Of a DNA stretch of 64,000 nucleotides, positions 9,745 to 18,142 are shown one piece after another. The DNA lies in NCBI GenBank assembly GCA_963754535.1, contig CAVWGG010000031.1, positions 58,578 to 122,577 on the forward strand. The letters run 5' to 3'. Under the pieces are notes generated by a model, which saw nothing but the letters and a program-made list of their open reading frames with translations, made no database searches and had not been told where the DNA came from. Positions within the stretch are counted from its first letter, which is position 1. Each line of letters starts with the position of its first letter. Origin of the DNA: RPQJ01 sp963754535 (lineage in GTDB: Bacteria; Pseudomonadota; Gammaproteobacteria; Steroidobacterales; Steroidobacteraceae). A program made the position numbers and the translations under genes.

Positions 9745-9969
9745 GGGCGACGTGTGTGGATCATCTTCTCGTCACGGGCGGGGACGGACCTCGTCCGGTG
9801 TAGCGGTTGAACGTCGCGCCGGCGTCACCGGTGGGGCCAAAGCCGTCGCATTATGCCATGCAGGCCCCGCGCCCCGCGGGATGCCGCAGCGACGTCGGGT
9901 ACCGCCTGTTTCCGCTACAATCCCCAATCGCCGGCGCATGCCGCCCCCACTGTCTTGATGGATCCCAGA
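9745..9969. promoter_or_regulatory. Divergent intergenic region with a mrp -10 box
   Basis: The 225-bp gap between the kinase gene (minus) and mrp (plus) holds no gene that I can see. A -10-like TACAAT lies at 9916-9921 and would give a leader of about 40 nt for mrp. No convincing -35 is visible. Nothing clear was found for the kinase promoter. Confidence 0.35.
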
Positions 9970-11061
9970 ATGACGGACGATCGACTCGCCCAGGCTCACC
10001 TCTTGGTCGCGAATTATGTCGAACCATACCTGGGGATGCCTCTAGGGGCAGCCAAAGCTGTGAAGTCCGTCCGGTTGGAGGCCGGGCGGCCCGTCGTCGA
10101 GGTCGAATTGGGCTTCCCAGCCGGGGGCTACGCCCTGACGCTCGCCGCCGAACTGCAGGCGTATCTGCGCCAGGATCCGGGGCTCGGGGACGCTACGGTG
10201 ACGGTCGGCTGGCGGGTCGCCACTCACGTCGGCCAAGGCCAGCTCCAGCCGCTGCCCGGCATCCGCAACGTCGTCGCGGTGGCCTCGGGCAAGGGCGGCG
10301 TCGGCAAGTCGACCACCGCAGTCAACCTGGCGCTCGCCCTGGCGCTCGACGGGGCCCGGGTCGGCCTGCTCGACGCCGACATCTACGGGCCCAGCCAGCC
10401 CCGCATGATGGGGCTGCAGGGCGAAAGGCCGGTCAGCCACGACGGCAAGCGCATCCAGCCACTCGAGGCGCACGGCATCAAGGTCATGTCGATCGGGTTC
10501 CTGATCGAGGAAGAACAGCCGATGGTCTGGCGCGGCCCGATGGTGACGCAGGCCCTGCAGCAGTTGCTCAACGACACCGACTGGGGCGAACTCGATTACC
10601 TGATCGTCGACATGCCGCCCGGCACGGGCGACATCCAGCTCACCCTGTCGCAGCGCGTGCCCGTGAGCGGCGCGGTGGTCGTCACCACGCCGCAGGACAT
10701 CGCGCTGCTCGACGCACGCAAGGGTTTGCGCATGTTCCAGAAGGTCAACGTGCCGGTGCTCGGCATCGTCGAGAACATGAGTACCCACGTGTGCTCGAAA
10801 TGTGGTCACGAAGAACCGATCTTCGGCAGCGGCGGCGGCGTGCGCATGGCGGAGCAGTACGGCGTGAGCCTGCTCGGCCAGTTGCCGCTCGACATCCGCA
10901 TCCGCGAAGAGACGGACGGCGGCCGCCCGACAGTGGTGGCCGAGCCCGGCAGCCGGATCGGCATCGCCTACCTGGACACTGCCCGTCGCATGGCGGCCAG
11001 GCTTTCCGTCGCCGCGCTCGACGCGGCGGGTTTTCCCAAGATCACCGTCGAGGACACCTGA
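9970..11061 (+). CDS. mrp: Mrp/ApbC, P-loop Fe-S cluster carrier
   Basis: Scaffold/carrier ATPase for Fe-S cluster delivery. An N-terminal MIP18-like (DUF59) domain (~residues 5-85) is followed by the MRP/NBP35 ATPase with the deviant Walker A SGKGGVGKSTTA, switch sequence DADIYGPSQPRMMG, VDMPPGTGDIQLTL and the C-terminal cluster-binding pair in VCSKCG. The start could be the ATG at 9970 (MTDDR) or 9958; no strong ribosome site separates them. In E. coli mrp lies beside metG, and here metG is about 5 kb away with the pilus operon in between. dcd follows after 2 nt. Confidence 0.93.
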   Translation: MTDDRLAQAHLLVANYVEPYLGMPLGAAKAVKSVRLEAGRPVVEVELGFPAGGYALTLAAELQAYLRQDPGLGDATVTVGWRVATHVGQGQLQPLPGIRNVVAVASGKGGVGKSTTAVNLALALALDGARVGLLDADIYGPSQPRMMGLQGERPVSHDGKRIQPLEAHGIKVMSIGFLIEEEQPMVWRGPMVTQALQQLLNDTDWGELDYLIVDMPPGTGDIQLTLSQRVPVSGAVVVTTPQDIALLDARKGLRMFQKVNVPVLGIVENMSTHVCSKCGHEEPIFGSGGGVRMAEQYGVSLLGQLPLDIRIREETDGGRPTVVAEPGSRIGIAYLDTARRMAARLSVAALDAAGFPKITVEDT

Positions 11062-11063
11062 CC

Positions 11064-11630
11064 GTGAGCATCAAGTCAGACCGCTGGATTCGCCGCATGG
11101 CCGCGAGCCACGGCATGATCGAGCCCTTCGAGCCCGGCCAGGTTCGCGTCGTCGACGGCCAGCGCATCGTTTCGTACGGCACCTCGAGCTACGGCTACGA
11201 CGTGCGTTGCGCGGCCGAGTTCAAGATCTTCACCAACATCAATTCGACGATCGTGGACCCGAAGGATTTCGACCACGGCTCATTCGTCGATTTCGACGGT
11301 CCGGTGTGCATCATTCCGCCGAACTCGTTCGCGCTGGCGCGCACGGTCGAATACTTCCGCATCCCGCGCAGCGTGCTGACGGTGTGCCTCGGCAAGTCGA
11401 CGTACGCGCGCTGCGGCATCATCGTCAACGTGACGCCGCTCGAGCCCGAATGGGAAGGCCACGTGACGCTCGAGTTCTCGAATACCACGACGCTGCCCGC
11501 GAAGATCTACGCCAACGAAGGCGTCGCGCAGATGCTGTTCTTCGAGTCGGACGAAGTCTGCGAGACCTCGTACAAGGATCGCGGCGGCAAGTACCAGGGA
11601 CAGCGCGGCGTCACGTTGCCGAAGGCGTAG
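11064..11630 (+). CDS. dcd: dCTP deaminase
   Basis: Deaminates dCTP to dUTP in thymidylate synthesis. 188 residues from a GTG start 2 nt after the mrp stop. It contains SSYGYDVRCAAEFKIF, GKSTYARCGIIVNVTPLEPEWEG and the nucleotide-binding C-terminal region with YQGQRGVTLPKA. Length and motifs are those of the monofunctional enzyme. It is in one operon with mrp. A G-rich repeat begins 11 nt after the stop codon. Confidence 0.95.
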   Translation: MSIKSDRWIRRMAASHGMIEPFEPGQVRVVDGQRIVSYGTSSYGYDVRCAAEFKIFTNINSTIVDPKDFDHGSFVDFDGPVCIIPPNSFALARTVEYFRIPRSVLTVCLGKSTYARCGIIVNVTPLEPEWEGHVTLEFSNTTTLPAKIYANEGVAQMLFFESDEVCETSYKDRGGKYQGQRGVTLPKA

Positions 11631-11641
11631 CCTGCGGCGGC

Positions 11642-11669
11642 AGGGGTTAGGGGATAGGGGATAGTCGGA
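11642..11669 (+). repeat. G-rich TTAGGGG-like repeat after dcd
   Basis: Three GGGG runs separated by TTA/ATA and ending in TAGTCGG follow the dcd stop codon. The spacing fits a G-quadruplex in RNA or DNA. The same motif lies in the opposite sense at the end of the DUF3108 gene (11735-11768) and at the end of hda. Confidence 0.7.
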
Positions 11670-11734
11670 GGCTCAGCAGTAACCCGAAAATCTGGAGGCA
11701 AGCCCCAGGATTTCAGAGGCGGAGCAGCGCATTC

Positions 11735-11768
11735 CGACTAACCCCTGACCCCTAACCCCTATCCCCTC
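11735..11768 (-). repeat. G-rich repeat at the 3' end of the DUF3108 gene
   Basis: Read on the minus strand, this has four GGGG runs with TA-rich spacers and ends in TTAGTCGG. The stop codon of the DUF3108 gene (TAG) is inside the repeat. With the copy after dcd it forms an inverted pair about 70 bp apart between two convergent genes. Confidence 0.7.
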
Positions 11769-12511
11769 TTCAGCTTCACCAGCTTCATTTGCACCTCGGG
11801 GTTTCCCTTGCGGTACTGGATTGCCTGCACCGGAACGTAACCCAGTGACGCCGCGTGCCAGGTCTTGGTGACGCGGTTCGACCCGGTGCGCTGGCTCGAC
11901 CAGACCTCGGTCTCGACCTGGCCGTACGGCGTCATGACCTGCTGGGTGCCCTCCGACCAGTAACGGTACTCACGCAGCTTGCCGCCCGTGATGATCTTGA
12001 AGCCTTGCGGTTTCCGGCCCGCCAGCAGTTCCTGGATCATGGCCGCCTGCACCGAGGACGTATCGTGCGTTCCGGGCGTGATCGGGAGCGACACTGGCTT
12101 GCCTTCGACGCTGCCGGTCACGGTGAGCGCCGTCCAGTCGTAATTCAGCCTGACGTCCTTGGCCGCATCCGTCGAACCGTCGTCGAAGTTGAACGACAGC
12201 GGGCGAACTCCCGCTGCGGTCGCCTGGATCACGCTCAATTCGTGCGCTTGCGAGCTGATGGCGACGCGAGCGAGCAGGGTCGGGAAGACGCGTGTCTCGT
12301 ACTGCCACTGGCCAGCGACGGTGCCGCGCCTGAAGTTCGATTCGATCTCGCCGCCATTGAGTCCGCGGTAGCTGACCTGGTAACGGGCCGTGTACGGCTG
12401 CAATCCCGCGGGTGCTGCTGTCGAGTCGGCCAGGCCAACGCCAGGTGCGGCGAGCAGCCACGTCCCGCCGATCGCGGCGGCCCGGGCGCACCAATTCGAC
12501 ACCTGCCCCAT
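11759..12511 (-). CDS. DUF3108 periplasmic protein
   Basis: 250 residues with an N-terminal signal peptide (CARAAAIGGTWLLAAPGVGLA) and a DUF3108 domain (YTARYQVSYRGLNGGEIES, then FNFDDGSTDAAKDVRLNYDWTA-type beta-strands). The family is usually found as an exported beta-rich protein of unknown function next to purN/purM, as here. The ATG at 12511 overlaps the purN stop by one base (TAATG). The last codons lie in the G-rich repeat. The alternative upstream start at 12628 is rejected because it would overlap purN heavily and mask the signal peptide. Confidence 0.85.
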   Translation of the reverse strand: MGQVSNWCARAAAIGGTWLLAAPGVGLADSTAAPAGLQPYTARYQVSYRGLNGGEIESNFRRGTVAGQWQYETRVFPTLLARVAISSQAHELSVIQATAAGVRPLSFNFDDGSTDAAKDVRLNYDWTALTVTGSVEGKPVSLPITPGTHDTSSVQAAMIQELLAGRKPQGFKIITGGKLREYRYWSEGTQQVMTPYGQVETEVWSSQRTGSNRVTKTWHAASLGYVPVQAIQYRKGNPEVQMKLVKLKRG

Positions 12512-13185
12512 TACGTACCTTCCTTCGTTTCGTTGCCGAGCATGACGGGTGCATCCAGCGGCCTGCCGTCGAGCCACACCGCGCCGTCGCGGAGGGCGAG
12601 TCGTCCCGCCGCAAACCAGCCGACGCACCGGGGGTAGATGACGTGCTCCTCGCGCAACACGCGCGCCGCGAGGGTGTCCTCGTCGTCGCCCGGCAGCACT
12701 GGAACCCTGGCTTGTAAGACCACGGGACCGCCGTCTAGTTCGGGCGTCACGAAATGGACGCTGGCTCCGTGGTCCAGGTCGCCAGCCTCGAGCGCCCGGC
12801 GGTGCGTATGCAACCCGGGGTAGCGGGGCAGCAGGGAAGGGTGGATGTTCAGCATCCGGCCCGAAAATCGGAGCACGAACTCGTCGCTCAGGATGCGCAT
12901 GAAACCGGCCAGGACGACCAGTTGTGGCGCGAAACCCTCGACGAGGTCGCCCAGGGCGCGGCCGTAGGCCTCGCGATCGGCGAAGTCGCGCGGCGACAGC
13001 ACCATGGCCGGGATGCCTCTGCCGCGCGCCCAGTCCAGGGCGCCGGCGTCCGCGCGATCGCTGACCACGGCTTCGATGCGGACCGGCAACACGCCGGCAT
13101 CGGCCTGCGCGGCAATGGCCTGCAGGTTGCTGCCGCGCCCGGACACCAGCACGACGACGCGCAGCAGCGGGGTTGGGGCCGTCAT
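12511..13185 (-). CDS. purN: Phosphoribosylglycinamide formyltransferase
   Basis: Folate-dependent GAR transformylase of purine synthesis, 224 residues. It shows VLVSGRGSNLQAI at the N-terminus, the formyl-folate/active-site stretch NIHPSLLPRYPGLHTHRRALEAGDLDHGASVHFVTPELDGGPVV, and the expected length. The start overlaps the purM stop in an ATGA arrangement, so purM-purN-DUF3108 are co-transcribed and coupled. Confidence 0.96.
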   Translation of the reverse strand: MTAPTPLLRVVVLVSGRGSNLQAIAAQADAGVLPVRIEAVVSDRADAGALDWARGRGIPAMVLSPRDFADREAYGRALGDLVEGFAPQLVVLAGFMRILSDEFVLRFSGRMLNIHPSLLPRYPGLHTHRRALEAGDLDHGASVHFVTPELDGGPVVLQARVPVLPGDDEDTLAARVLREEHVIYPRCVGWFAAGRLALRDGAVWLDGRPLDAPVMLGNETKEGT

Positions 13186-14225
13186 TCGACGATGACGACC
13201 TCGCGGCTGCCGGAACGGACTTCGCCGATCACGGCCGCCGTCTCACCGCACGTGCGCAGGATGCCCAGCGCGCGGTCGGCTTCGCCGGCAGGAACGCAGA
13301 TGGTCATGCCCAGACCGCAATTGAAGGTGCGGTACATCTCGTCGCGCGTGACGTTGCCCACGCGCTGCAGCCAGTCGAACACGACGGGTCGCGGCCAGAG
13401 CCTGGCATCGATGACTGCCTCGAGTCCGGCCGGCATCACGCGCGGAATGTTGCCGGTCGGGCCGCCGCCGGTGATGTGCGCGATGTTGTGCACCGGCACC
13501 GACTGCTGCAGCAACTGCAGCACCGACTTCACGTAGATGCGCGTGGGTTCGAGCAGCAGGTCGTACAGCAGCTTGCCGTCGAGTTGCGTCGTGGGGCTGG
13601 CGCCGCTCACTGCGAGCAGTCGACGAATCAATGAATAGCCATTCGAGTGCGCGCCGGAGGAAGCGAGGCCGATGATGGCGTCGCCGGCACGTGTTTTCGT
13701 GCCGTCGATGATCTGGTCCTTTTCGACGAGGCCGACGCAGAAGCCCGCGAGGTCGTAATCCTCGCCTTCGTACATGCCCGGCATCTCGGCCGTTTCACCG
13801 CCCACCAGCGCGCATCCCGCCTGCAGGCAGCCGTCGACGATGCCCTTGATCACGCGCTCGGCCGTGTCCACGTCGAGCTTGCCGGTCGCGTAGTAGTCGA
13901 GGAAGAAGAGGGGCTCGGCGCCCTGCACGACGACGTCGTTGACGCACATCGCGACGAGGTCGATGCCGATCGTGTCGTGGCGGCCGGTCTCGATCGCGAG
14001 CCGCAGCTTGGTGCCCACGCCGTCGGTCCCTGAGACCATGACCGGCTTCTTGTAGCGGTCCAGCGGCACTTCGACCAGCGCGCCGAAGCCGCCGATGCCG
14101 CCGAGCACTTCGCGGCGCATCGAACGCTTCACGGCCGGCTTGATCCGGTCCACGAGCGCGTCGCCCGCTTCGATGTCGACGCCGGCGTCGCGATAGGTCG
14201 TGCTGCTGGTCGGGCTCTCGGCCAT
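13182..14225 (-). CDS. purM: Phosphoribosylformylglycinamidine cyclo-ligase
   Basis: AIR synthetase of purine synthesis, 347 residues. It carries YRDAGVDIEAGDALVDRIKP, VSGTDGVGTKLRLA, the metal/ATP-binding GGETAEMPGMY and ASSGAHSNGYSLIR, and HITGGGPTGNIPR. The ATG at 14225 (MAESPTSST) is chosen because a GGAG lies about 10 nt upstream; the alternative ATG at 14234 has the GGAG too close. First gene of the purM-purN-DUF3108 operon, divergent from the DUF2066 gene. Confidence 0.96.
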   Translation of the reverse strand: MAESPTSSTTYRDAGVDIEAGDALVDRIKPAVKRSMRREVLGGIGGFGALVEVPLDRYKKPVMVSGTDGVGTKLRLAIETGRHDTIGIDLVAMCVNDVVVQGAEPLFFLDYYATGKLDVDTAERVIKGIVDGCLQAGCALVGGETAEMPGMYEGEDYDLAGFCVGLVEKDQIIDGTKTRAGDAIIGLASSGAHSNGYSLIRRLLAVSGASPTTQLDGKLLYDLLLEPTRIYVKSVLQLLQQSVPVHNIAHITGGGPTGNIPRVMPAGLEAVIDARLWPRPVVFDWLQRVGNVTRDEMYRTFNCGLGMTICVPAGEADRALGILRTCGETAAVIGEVRSGSREVVIVE

Positions 14226-14318
14226 TTTTCTCATGCTCCCGGGGGTTGGCGCCCCGGGGTCTGGCTCGAGGCTGTGGTATTTTACACACCGGCCGGCGGC
14301 GCCGACTTCCTCCATCAC

Positions 14319-15311
14319 ATGATTGCCTACCGCACCAACGTCGTCACCGCAGGAACGGCGCGAAAGTTCGCGCGCGGGCTGCTCTTCCTCCTGTGGATGG
14401 TCTCGCCCCTGGCATGGGGCGACGTGGCGCTGTACCAGGCAGCGGTGCCGCTGAAAAGCACGGCCGAAGCCGACCGGGCCGCCGCTTTTGGCGAGGCCCT
14501 GAAGATCGCCGCTGTGCGCGCTTCGGGCCGACGGGATGCCGGGGATGCCACGGCCATTGCCGCCGCGGCCGCCGACCCCACCCGCTATATCCAGCAGTAT
14601 TCGACGACTACCGACCGGATGCTCAGGGTCGGCTTCGATGGCCGTGCCATGGAGCAACTGCTGCAGCAGGCCGGCTTGCCTTTGTGGCCGTCGGAGCGCC
14701 CCACGACCACCGTGCTGCTGTTCGCCCCGTCCGTCGGGGGCGGCTCCCGGGCAGTGACTGCGGCGGAACGGCCGCCGGAGCGCCTCGAAATCGAATGGGC
14801 GGCCCAGGTGAGGGGCTTGCCGCTGACCTGGCCCGCGGAGACCGTCGATGCGGGCACGGCCCGGGGCCGGTTGGCCAGCGCCGGCGCCAAGGGGGCCGTG
14901 TTGGTCGGTACGGCCGGAGCCGGCGGCTACGACTGGACCTTCGGTCACGCCGGCCAGACCGCGCGCGGTCAGGGCAGTCCCGCAGCGGGCTTGGGGCTCG
15001 CGGCCGATACCCTGGCAGCGCGCTACGCGCCGGGTTCCACTCGCGGCGTCAGCACGGTACCGATCCGTGTCGGCGGCCTGGACGGCGTGCGTTCGTATGC
15101 CGCCCTGACCACGTATCTCGACGGCCTGAGCCTGGTCCGGGGCGTGTCCTTGCACGAACTGTCCGGCAGCACGGTGCTGCTCGACCTTAGCGTCCGCGGC
15201 GACCTCGAACTGCTCCGGCGAATCTTCGCGCTGGATGGGCGGCTCACACCGGCGGCGCGCACCGAAGCCGCGACGACGCAGGAGGCGCCGGACTTCGTCT
15301 GGCAGCCATGA
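14319..15311 (+). CDS. DUF2066 exported protein
   Basis: 330 residues with a hydrophobic N-terminal export signal (ARGLLFLLWMVSPLAWG) followed by a DUF2066 domain (DVALYQAAVPLKSTAEADRAAAFGEALKIAAVRASG). The function of this family is unknown; in gammaproteobacteria it commonly lies between purM and hda, as here. The ATG at 14319 is preferred over one at 14274 because it gives a normal signal peptide. It overlaps the next gene by 4 nt. Confidence 0.85.
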   Translation: MIAYRTNVVTAGTARKFARGLLFLLWMVSPLAWGDVALYQAAVPLKSTAEADRAAAFGEALKIAAVRASGRRDAGDATAIAAAAADPTRYIQQYSTTTDRMLRVGFDGRAMEQLLQQAGLPLWPSERPTTTVLLFAPSVGGGSRAVTAAERPPERLEIEWAAQVRGLPLTWPAETVDAGTARGRLASAGAKGAVLVGTAGAGGYDWTFGHAGQTARGQGSPAAGLGLAADTLAARYAPGSTRGVSTVPIRVGGLDGVRSYAALTTYLDGLSLVRGVSLHELSGSTVLLDLSVRGDLELLRRIFALDGRLTPAARTEAATTQEAPDFVWQP

Positions 15312-15877
15312 GCCTGCGACACCTGCCGAACCTGCTGTGCGTCCTGCGCATCCTGATGGTGTATCCCGTCGCGCACTGGATCCTGCAGGAGCGTTATGCC
15401 GACGTGATGCTGCTGTTCGCGGTGGCGGCATCGACGGACGCGCTCGACGGCTTCCTGGCGAAACGCTTCGGCTGGACCAGCAAGCTCGGCAGCCTGCTCG
15501 ATCCGCTCGCCGACAAGCTGCTGCTCGTCACTGTCTTCATCTGCCTGAGCGTGAATGGCGACGTGCCCTGGGTCCTGACGGGCCTCGTCCTGCTGCGCGA
15601 CCTGGTCATCGTCTTTGGCGCGCTGACCTACAAATTGTTGTTCGGGCCGGTCAACGGCAACCCGACCATCGCCAGCAAGATCAACACGCTGGCGCAGATC
15701 GTCTTCTGCCTCGCCGTCGTCGCGACGGCCGCCTACCAGTGGCTGCCGCAATGGGCGGTGATTGCCCTCGGGGCATTCGTGTTGTTTTCGACCTGCGTGA
15801 GCGGCATCGATTACACGCTGATCTACGTGCGCCGCGCGCAGGCCGTCGTGCGTGAACGCAAGTCACGAAGGCGCTGA
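15308..15877 (+). CDS. CDP-alcohol phosphatidyltransferase family membrane protein
   Basis: 189 residues with four to five hydrophobic segments and the CDP-alcohol phosphotransferase signature in STDALDGFLAKRFGWTSKLGSLLDPLADK (D-x2-D-G-x2-A-x8-G-x3-D-x3-D). This makes phospholipid head-group transfer to CDP-diacylglycerol likely; PgsA-type activity is possible but this paralogue is shorter and sits in the DUF2066-hda operon, so no symbol is given. Start overlaps the DUF2066 stop (ATGA). Confidence 0.88.
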   Translation: MSLRHLPNLLCVLRILMVYPVAHWILQERYADVMLLFAVAASTDALDGFLAKRFGWTSKLGSLLDPLADKLLLVTVFICLSVNGDVPWVLTGLVLLRDLVIVFGALTYKLLFGPVNGNPTIASKINTLAQIVFCLAVVATAAYQWLPQWAVIALGAFVLFSTCVSGIDYTLIYVRRAQAVVRERKSRRR

Positions 15878-15893
15878 CCAGTTGCCGCCGACA

Positions 15894-16595
15894 ATGACGG
15901 AGCAATTGCCCCTGCGCATGCGGCTGCGCGACACCGCGCGCTTCGCCAGTTTCGTCGTCGGCGACAATGTCCAGGCCTGCCTCACCCTGCAGGGTTCGCG
16001 ACCGGCGGCACCGCCCGTCATGTGGCTGTGGGGTCGTGCGGGCACGGGCAAATCGCACCTGTTGCAGGCAGCGTGCGCCGCGGCAGGCGAGCGCAACGAA
16101 GCCGCGGCATACATCGACCTGGCGCTGGCACCCTCCAGCGCGATGCTCGAGGGGTGCGACACGCTGGGGCTCGTCTGCCTCGACGGGCTCGAGGCCGTCG
16201 CCGCGGATCCGGACTGGAACGCGGCGATATTTAGCCTGCACACGCTGTTGCAGGACGGCACGGGCCGGCTCGTCGTCGCGAGCAGTGCTCCACCTGCGAG
16301 TCTGCCCTTCACGCTGGCGGACCTGCGTTCACGCCTGCTGGCCGCCGACGTGCATCAACTCACCGAACTCGACGAAGCGGGGCAGTGCGAGGCATTGCGC
16401 CTGCGCGCAGCCAGTCGCGGGCTCGAGTTGTCGGAGGAAGCGGCGCTGTACCTCGTTCACCGCCTGCCGCGCGACATGCATTCGCTGTGCGCGGTGCTCG
16501 ACCAGCTCGATGAAGCGTCGCTTGCTGCGCAGCGCAAGCTGACGGTGCCGTTCCTGCGGAATGCGCTTGAGAAGGGGTTAGGGGTTAGGGGTTAG
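15894..16595 (+). CDS. hda: Hda, regulatory inactivator of DnaA
   Basis: AAA+ DnaA-homologue that stimulates hydrolysis of DnaA-bound ATP with the sliding clamp. It has a clamp-binding N-terminus (MTEQLPLRMRLRD), Walker A WGRAGTGKSHLL, Walker B LVCLDGLE and a lid domain up to RKLTVPFLRNAL, matching the short Hda form of about 230 residues. The ATG at 15894 aligns with the usual start; one at 15852 would overlap the upstream gene. The last residues (EKGLGVRG) are encoded by a G-rich repeat, so the natural end seems to have been replaced or extended by the repeat. Confidence 0.9.
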   Translation: MTEQLPLRMRLRDTARFASFVVGDNVQACLTLQGSRPAAPPVMWLWGRAGTGKSHLLQAACAAAGERNEAAAYIDLALAPSSAMLEGCDTLGLVCLDGLEAVAADPDWNAAIFSLHTLLQDGTGRLVVASSAPPASLPFTLADLRSRLLAADVHQLTELDEAGQCEALRLRAASRGLELSEEAALYLVHRLPRDMHSLCAVLDQLDEASLAAQRKLTVPFLRNALEKGLGVRG

Positions 16596-16600
16596 TCGGG
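16574..16600 (+). repeat. G-rich repeat at the hda 3' end
   Basis: Three GGGG runs separated by TTA and closing in TTAGTCGG. It overlaps the final codons and supplies the stop codon of hda. Same orientation relative to the gene as the copies at dcd and the DUF3108 gene. Confidence 0.7.
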
Positions 16601-16809
16601 ACGAAGTAGCCAACCTCGGTGGCTCTGTCACGGATACGTGTTGGCGCCTGCAGCAAGTTCCTGTCGAGAGCAGTCATTCGCCGATGTCGCAATCCGGCCA
16701 CGAGCGGTCCTACGACTCGCTCTCCGAGAGCAGTCGTTGCTTGACGATGTCGGCGGGCTCATCGGCGGCTCGGGCAGCGAACGACTCGCCGTGTTCACCC
16801 ACGCAATAG

Positions 16810-17397
16810 GTGGCCAAAGGATCAACCGAATGTTCACTCGCCAGGGGCGGCATGAGCATTGTCGCGTTGGCGCAGGCGGCCCAAGAACAGAGCGATGGGG
16901 TTGCCGCCAACCTTCTGGTCAAGCGCCTAGGCGGCCCGGCCGCCGTCACTGCGAAGTTCCGCGACATGGGCGACACGGTGACGCGTCTCGACCGCTATGA
17001 ACCGGATCTGGGCTTGGTGCTTTCCGCCGACCTGCGCGATACCACCTCGCCCCTGGCGATGGCGCATCTCGTGCGACGGATTACGACCGGTGATCTCTTG
17101 CAGAGTGGTTCCCGTGAGTGCCTTCTGCAATGGATGCAGAACACCGACACCGGCCCCAATCGGCTGCGTGCCGGTCTCCCCGCCGAGTGGCGTTCCGGGA
17201 ACAAGACCGGAACCGGACGCACTGAGGGAACGACCAACAAGTGCAATGATGTCGCGATCACTTTCCCGCCCGGCAGGCCCCCGATCATCATCACTGCGTA
17301 TCTTGATAGCGGCGAGTACACCGCGCAGACCGAGCGTCGGCATGAGGCCGTCCTCGCTGAAGTGGGACGGATTGCCGCCCAATGGGCCTTTGGCTAG
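16810..17397 (+). pseudogene. Class A beta-lactamase relic, 5'-truncated
   Basis: Similar to the C-terminal two thirds of class A serine beta-lactamases. Visible landmarks are QSDGVAANLLVKRLGG (the SDN element, here SDG), TRLDRYEPDLG (the Glu166 region, with the usual Asn170 replaced by Gly), TSPLAMAHLVRR and SGNKTGTGRTEG (KTG element), ending with AEVGRIAAQW. The N-terminal part with the signal peptide and the catalytic S-x-x-K is absent, and upstream sequence (16600-16850) shows no recognisable remnant. Codon use looks less biased than in neighbours. It is most likely non-functional; no resistance phenotype should be read from it. Confidence 0.72.
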
Positions 17398-17635
17398 TTG
17401 CGCTGAAATCTCAACCGAGCCCCAGCCTCGACGACTACGGCCTGACACCTCAATCGAGGGGACGTGCTTCGGCACGCTTCGCGTGCTGCTAAAGCTGAAC
17501 GTTGACCGCCTGCTTTCGGCGTAGGGCAAGCATCGGAACCAGTTCCACCGACTCGACTTGGTGACGGAGCCTTGGAATTTGCTGGTCGCGATCCATCCGT
17601 CGCGGGTCATGCGATGTGACCGCGTCAACGTTGCA

Positions 17636-17763
17636 TGCGCCGTGCGAATTCTCGGGCCTTGGCGAGAATTCGGTCAGGCGCGGACGTTCAGGCGTTCGTT
17701 CCGGGTCTTGCCCGGGCGAGCGTGTCTGCCTTTCCGCTCGCCCGGGCAAGACCCGGAACGAAC
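17636..17763. repeat. Two-hairpin repeat, copy D
   Basis: Hairpin II comes first: between the flanks TGCGCCGTGC and TCAGGCGC a stem CGAATTCTCG / CGAGAATTCG closes an 8-nt loop (17636-17681). Hairpin I follows with perfect 28-bp arms (17694-17721 and 17736-17763) around the loop GTGTCTGCCTTTCC. It lies in the 370-bp gap between the beta-lactamase relic and the DUF2069 gene, which converge; the rest of the gap shows no gene. Confidence 0.82.
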
Positions 17764-17767
17764 ACCA

Positions 17768-18142
17768 TCACCGTCCGCCTGCCCGCGTGAGCCTCAGGTA
17801 CGCGACGAGCGCCACCACCAACGCCAGGCTCAGCACCAGGATCGCTGCCGCAAGCACGCGGATCGAGGGATTGGCGACGATCTCGGTCAACGCATAGATG
17901 AAGTGGGGCGTGACGCAAAGCGTGGCCCACGCGTACGTGCGGCGGTTGCGCGCCAGCATGCCCGGCACAGCGATTGCCAGCGGTCCCGCGAGAAACACCA
18001 CCAGCAGCCAGAACGTCACGGCACTGCGTTCACCCTGGTAGGCGGCCAGCAGTGACACGACCGTGAGCGTCGCCAACAGCGTCAGTGCAAAGCCGCGCGC
18101 GCGATCCGCGCCCGCTGCGTTCGTCGAGGGGGCGTCAACCAC
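17768..18142 (-). CDS. DUF2069 membrane protein
   Basis: 124 residues with four hydrophobic segments (FALTLLATLTVVSLLAAY, TFWLLVVFLAGPLAIAVPGML, YAWATLCVTPHFIYAL, VLAAAILVLSLALVVALVAY). This is the DUF2069 family, of unknown function, which commonly follows wrbA in gammaproteobacteria. The GTG at 18142 overlaps the wrbA stop by 8 nt; a longer ATG-started version would overlap wrbA much more. Confidence 0.78.
   Translation of the reverse strand: MVDAPSTNAAGADRARGFALTLLATLTVVSLLAAYQGERSAVTFWLLVVFLAGPLAIAVPGMLARNRRTYAWATLCVTPHFIYALTEIVANPSIRVLAAAILVLSLALVVALVAYLRLTRAGGR

Noticed and set aside
11642..11768. Telomere-like end of a linear replicon
   Set aside because: The repeat is short, internal, and occurs at gene ends in both orientations with normal genes on either side.
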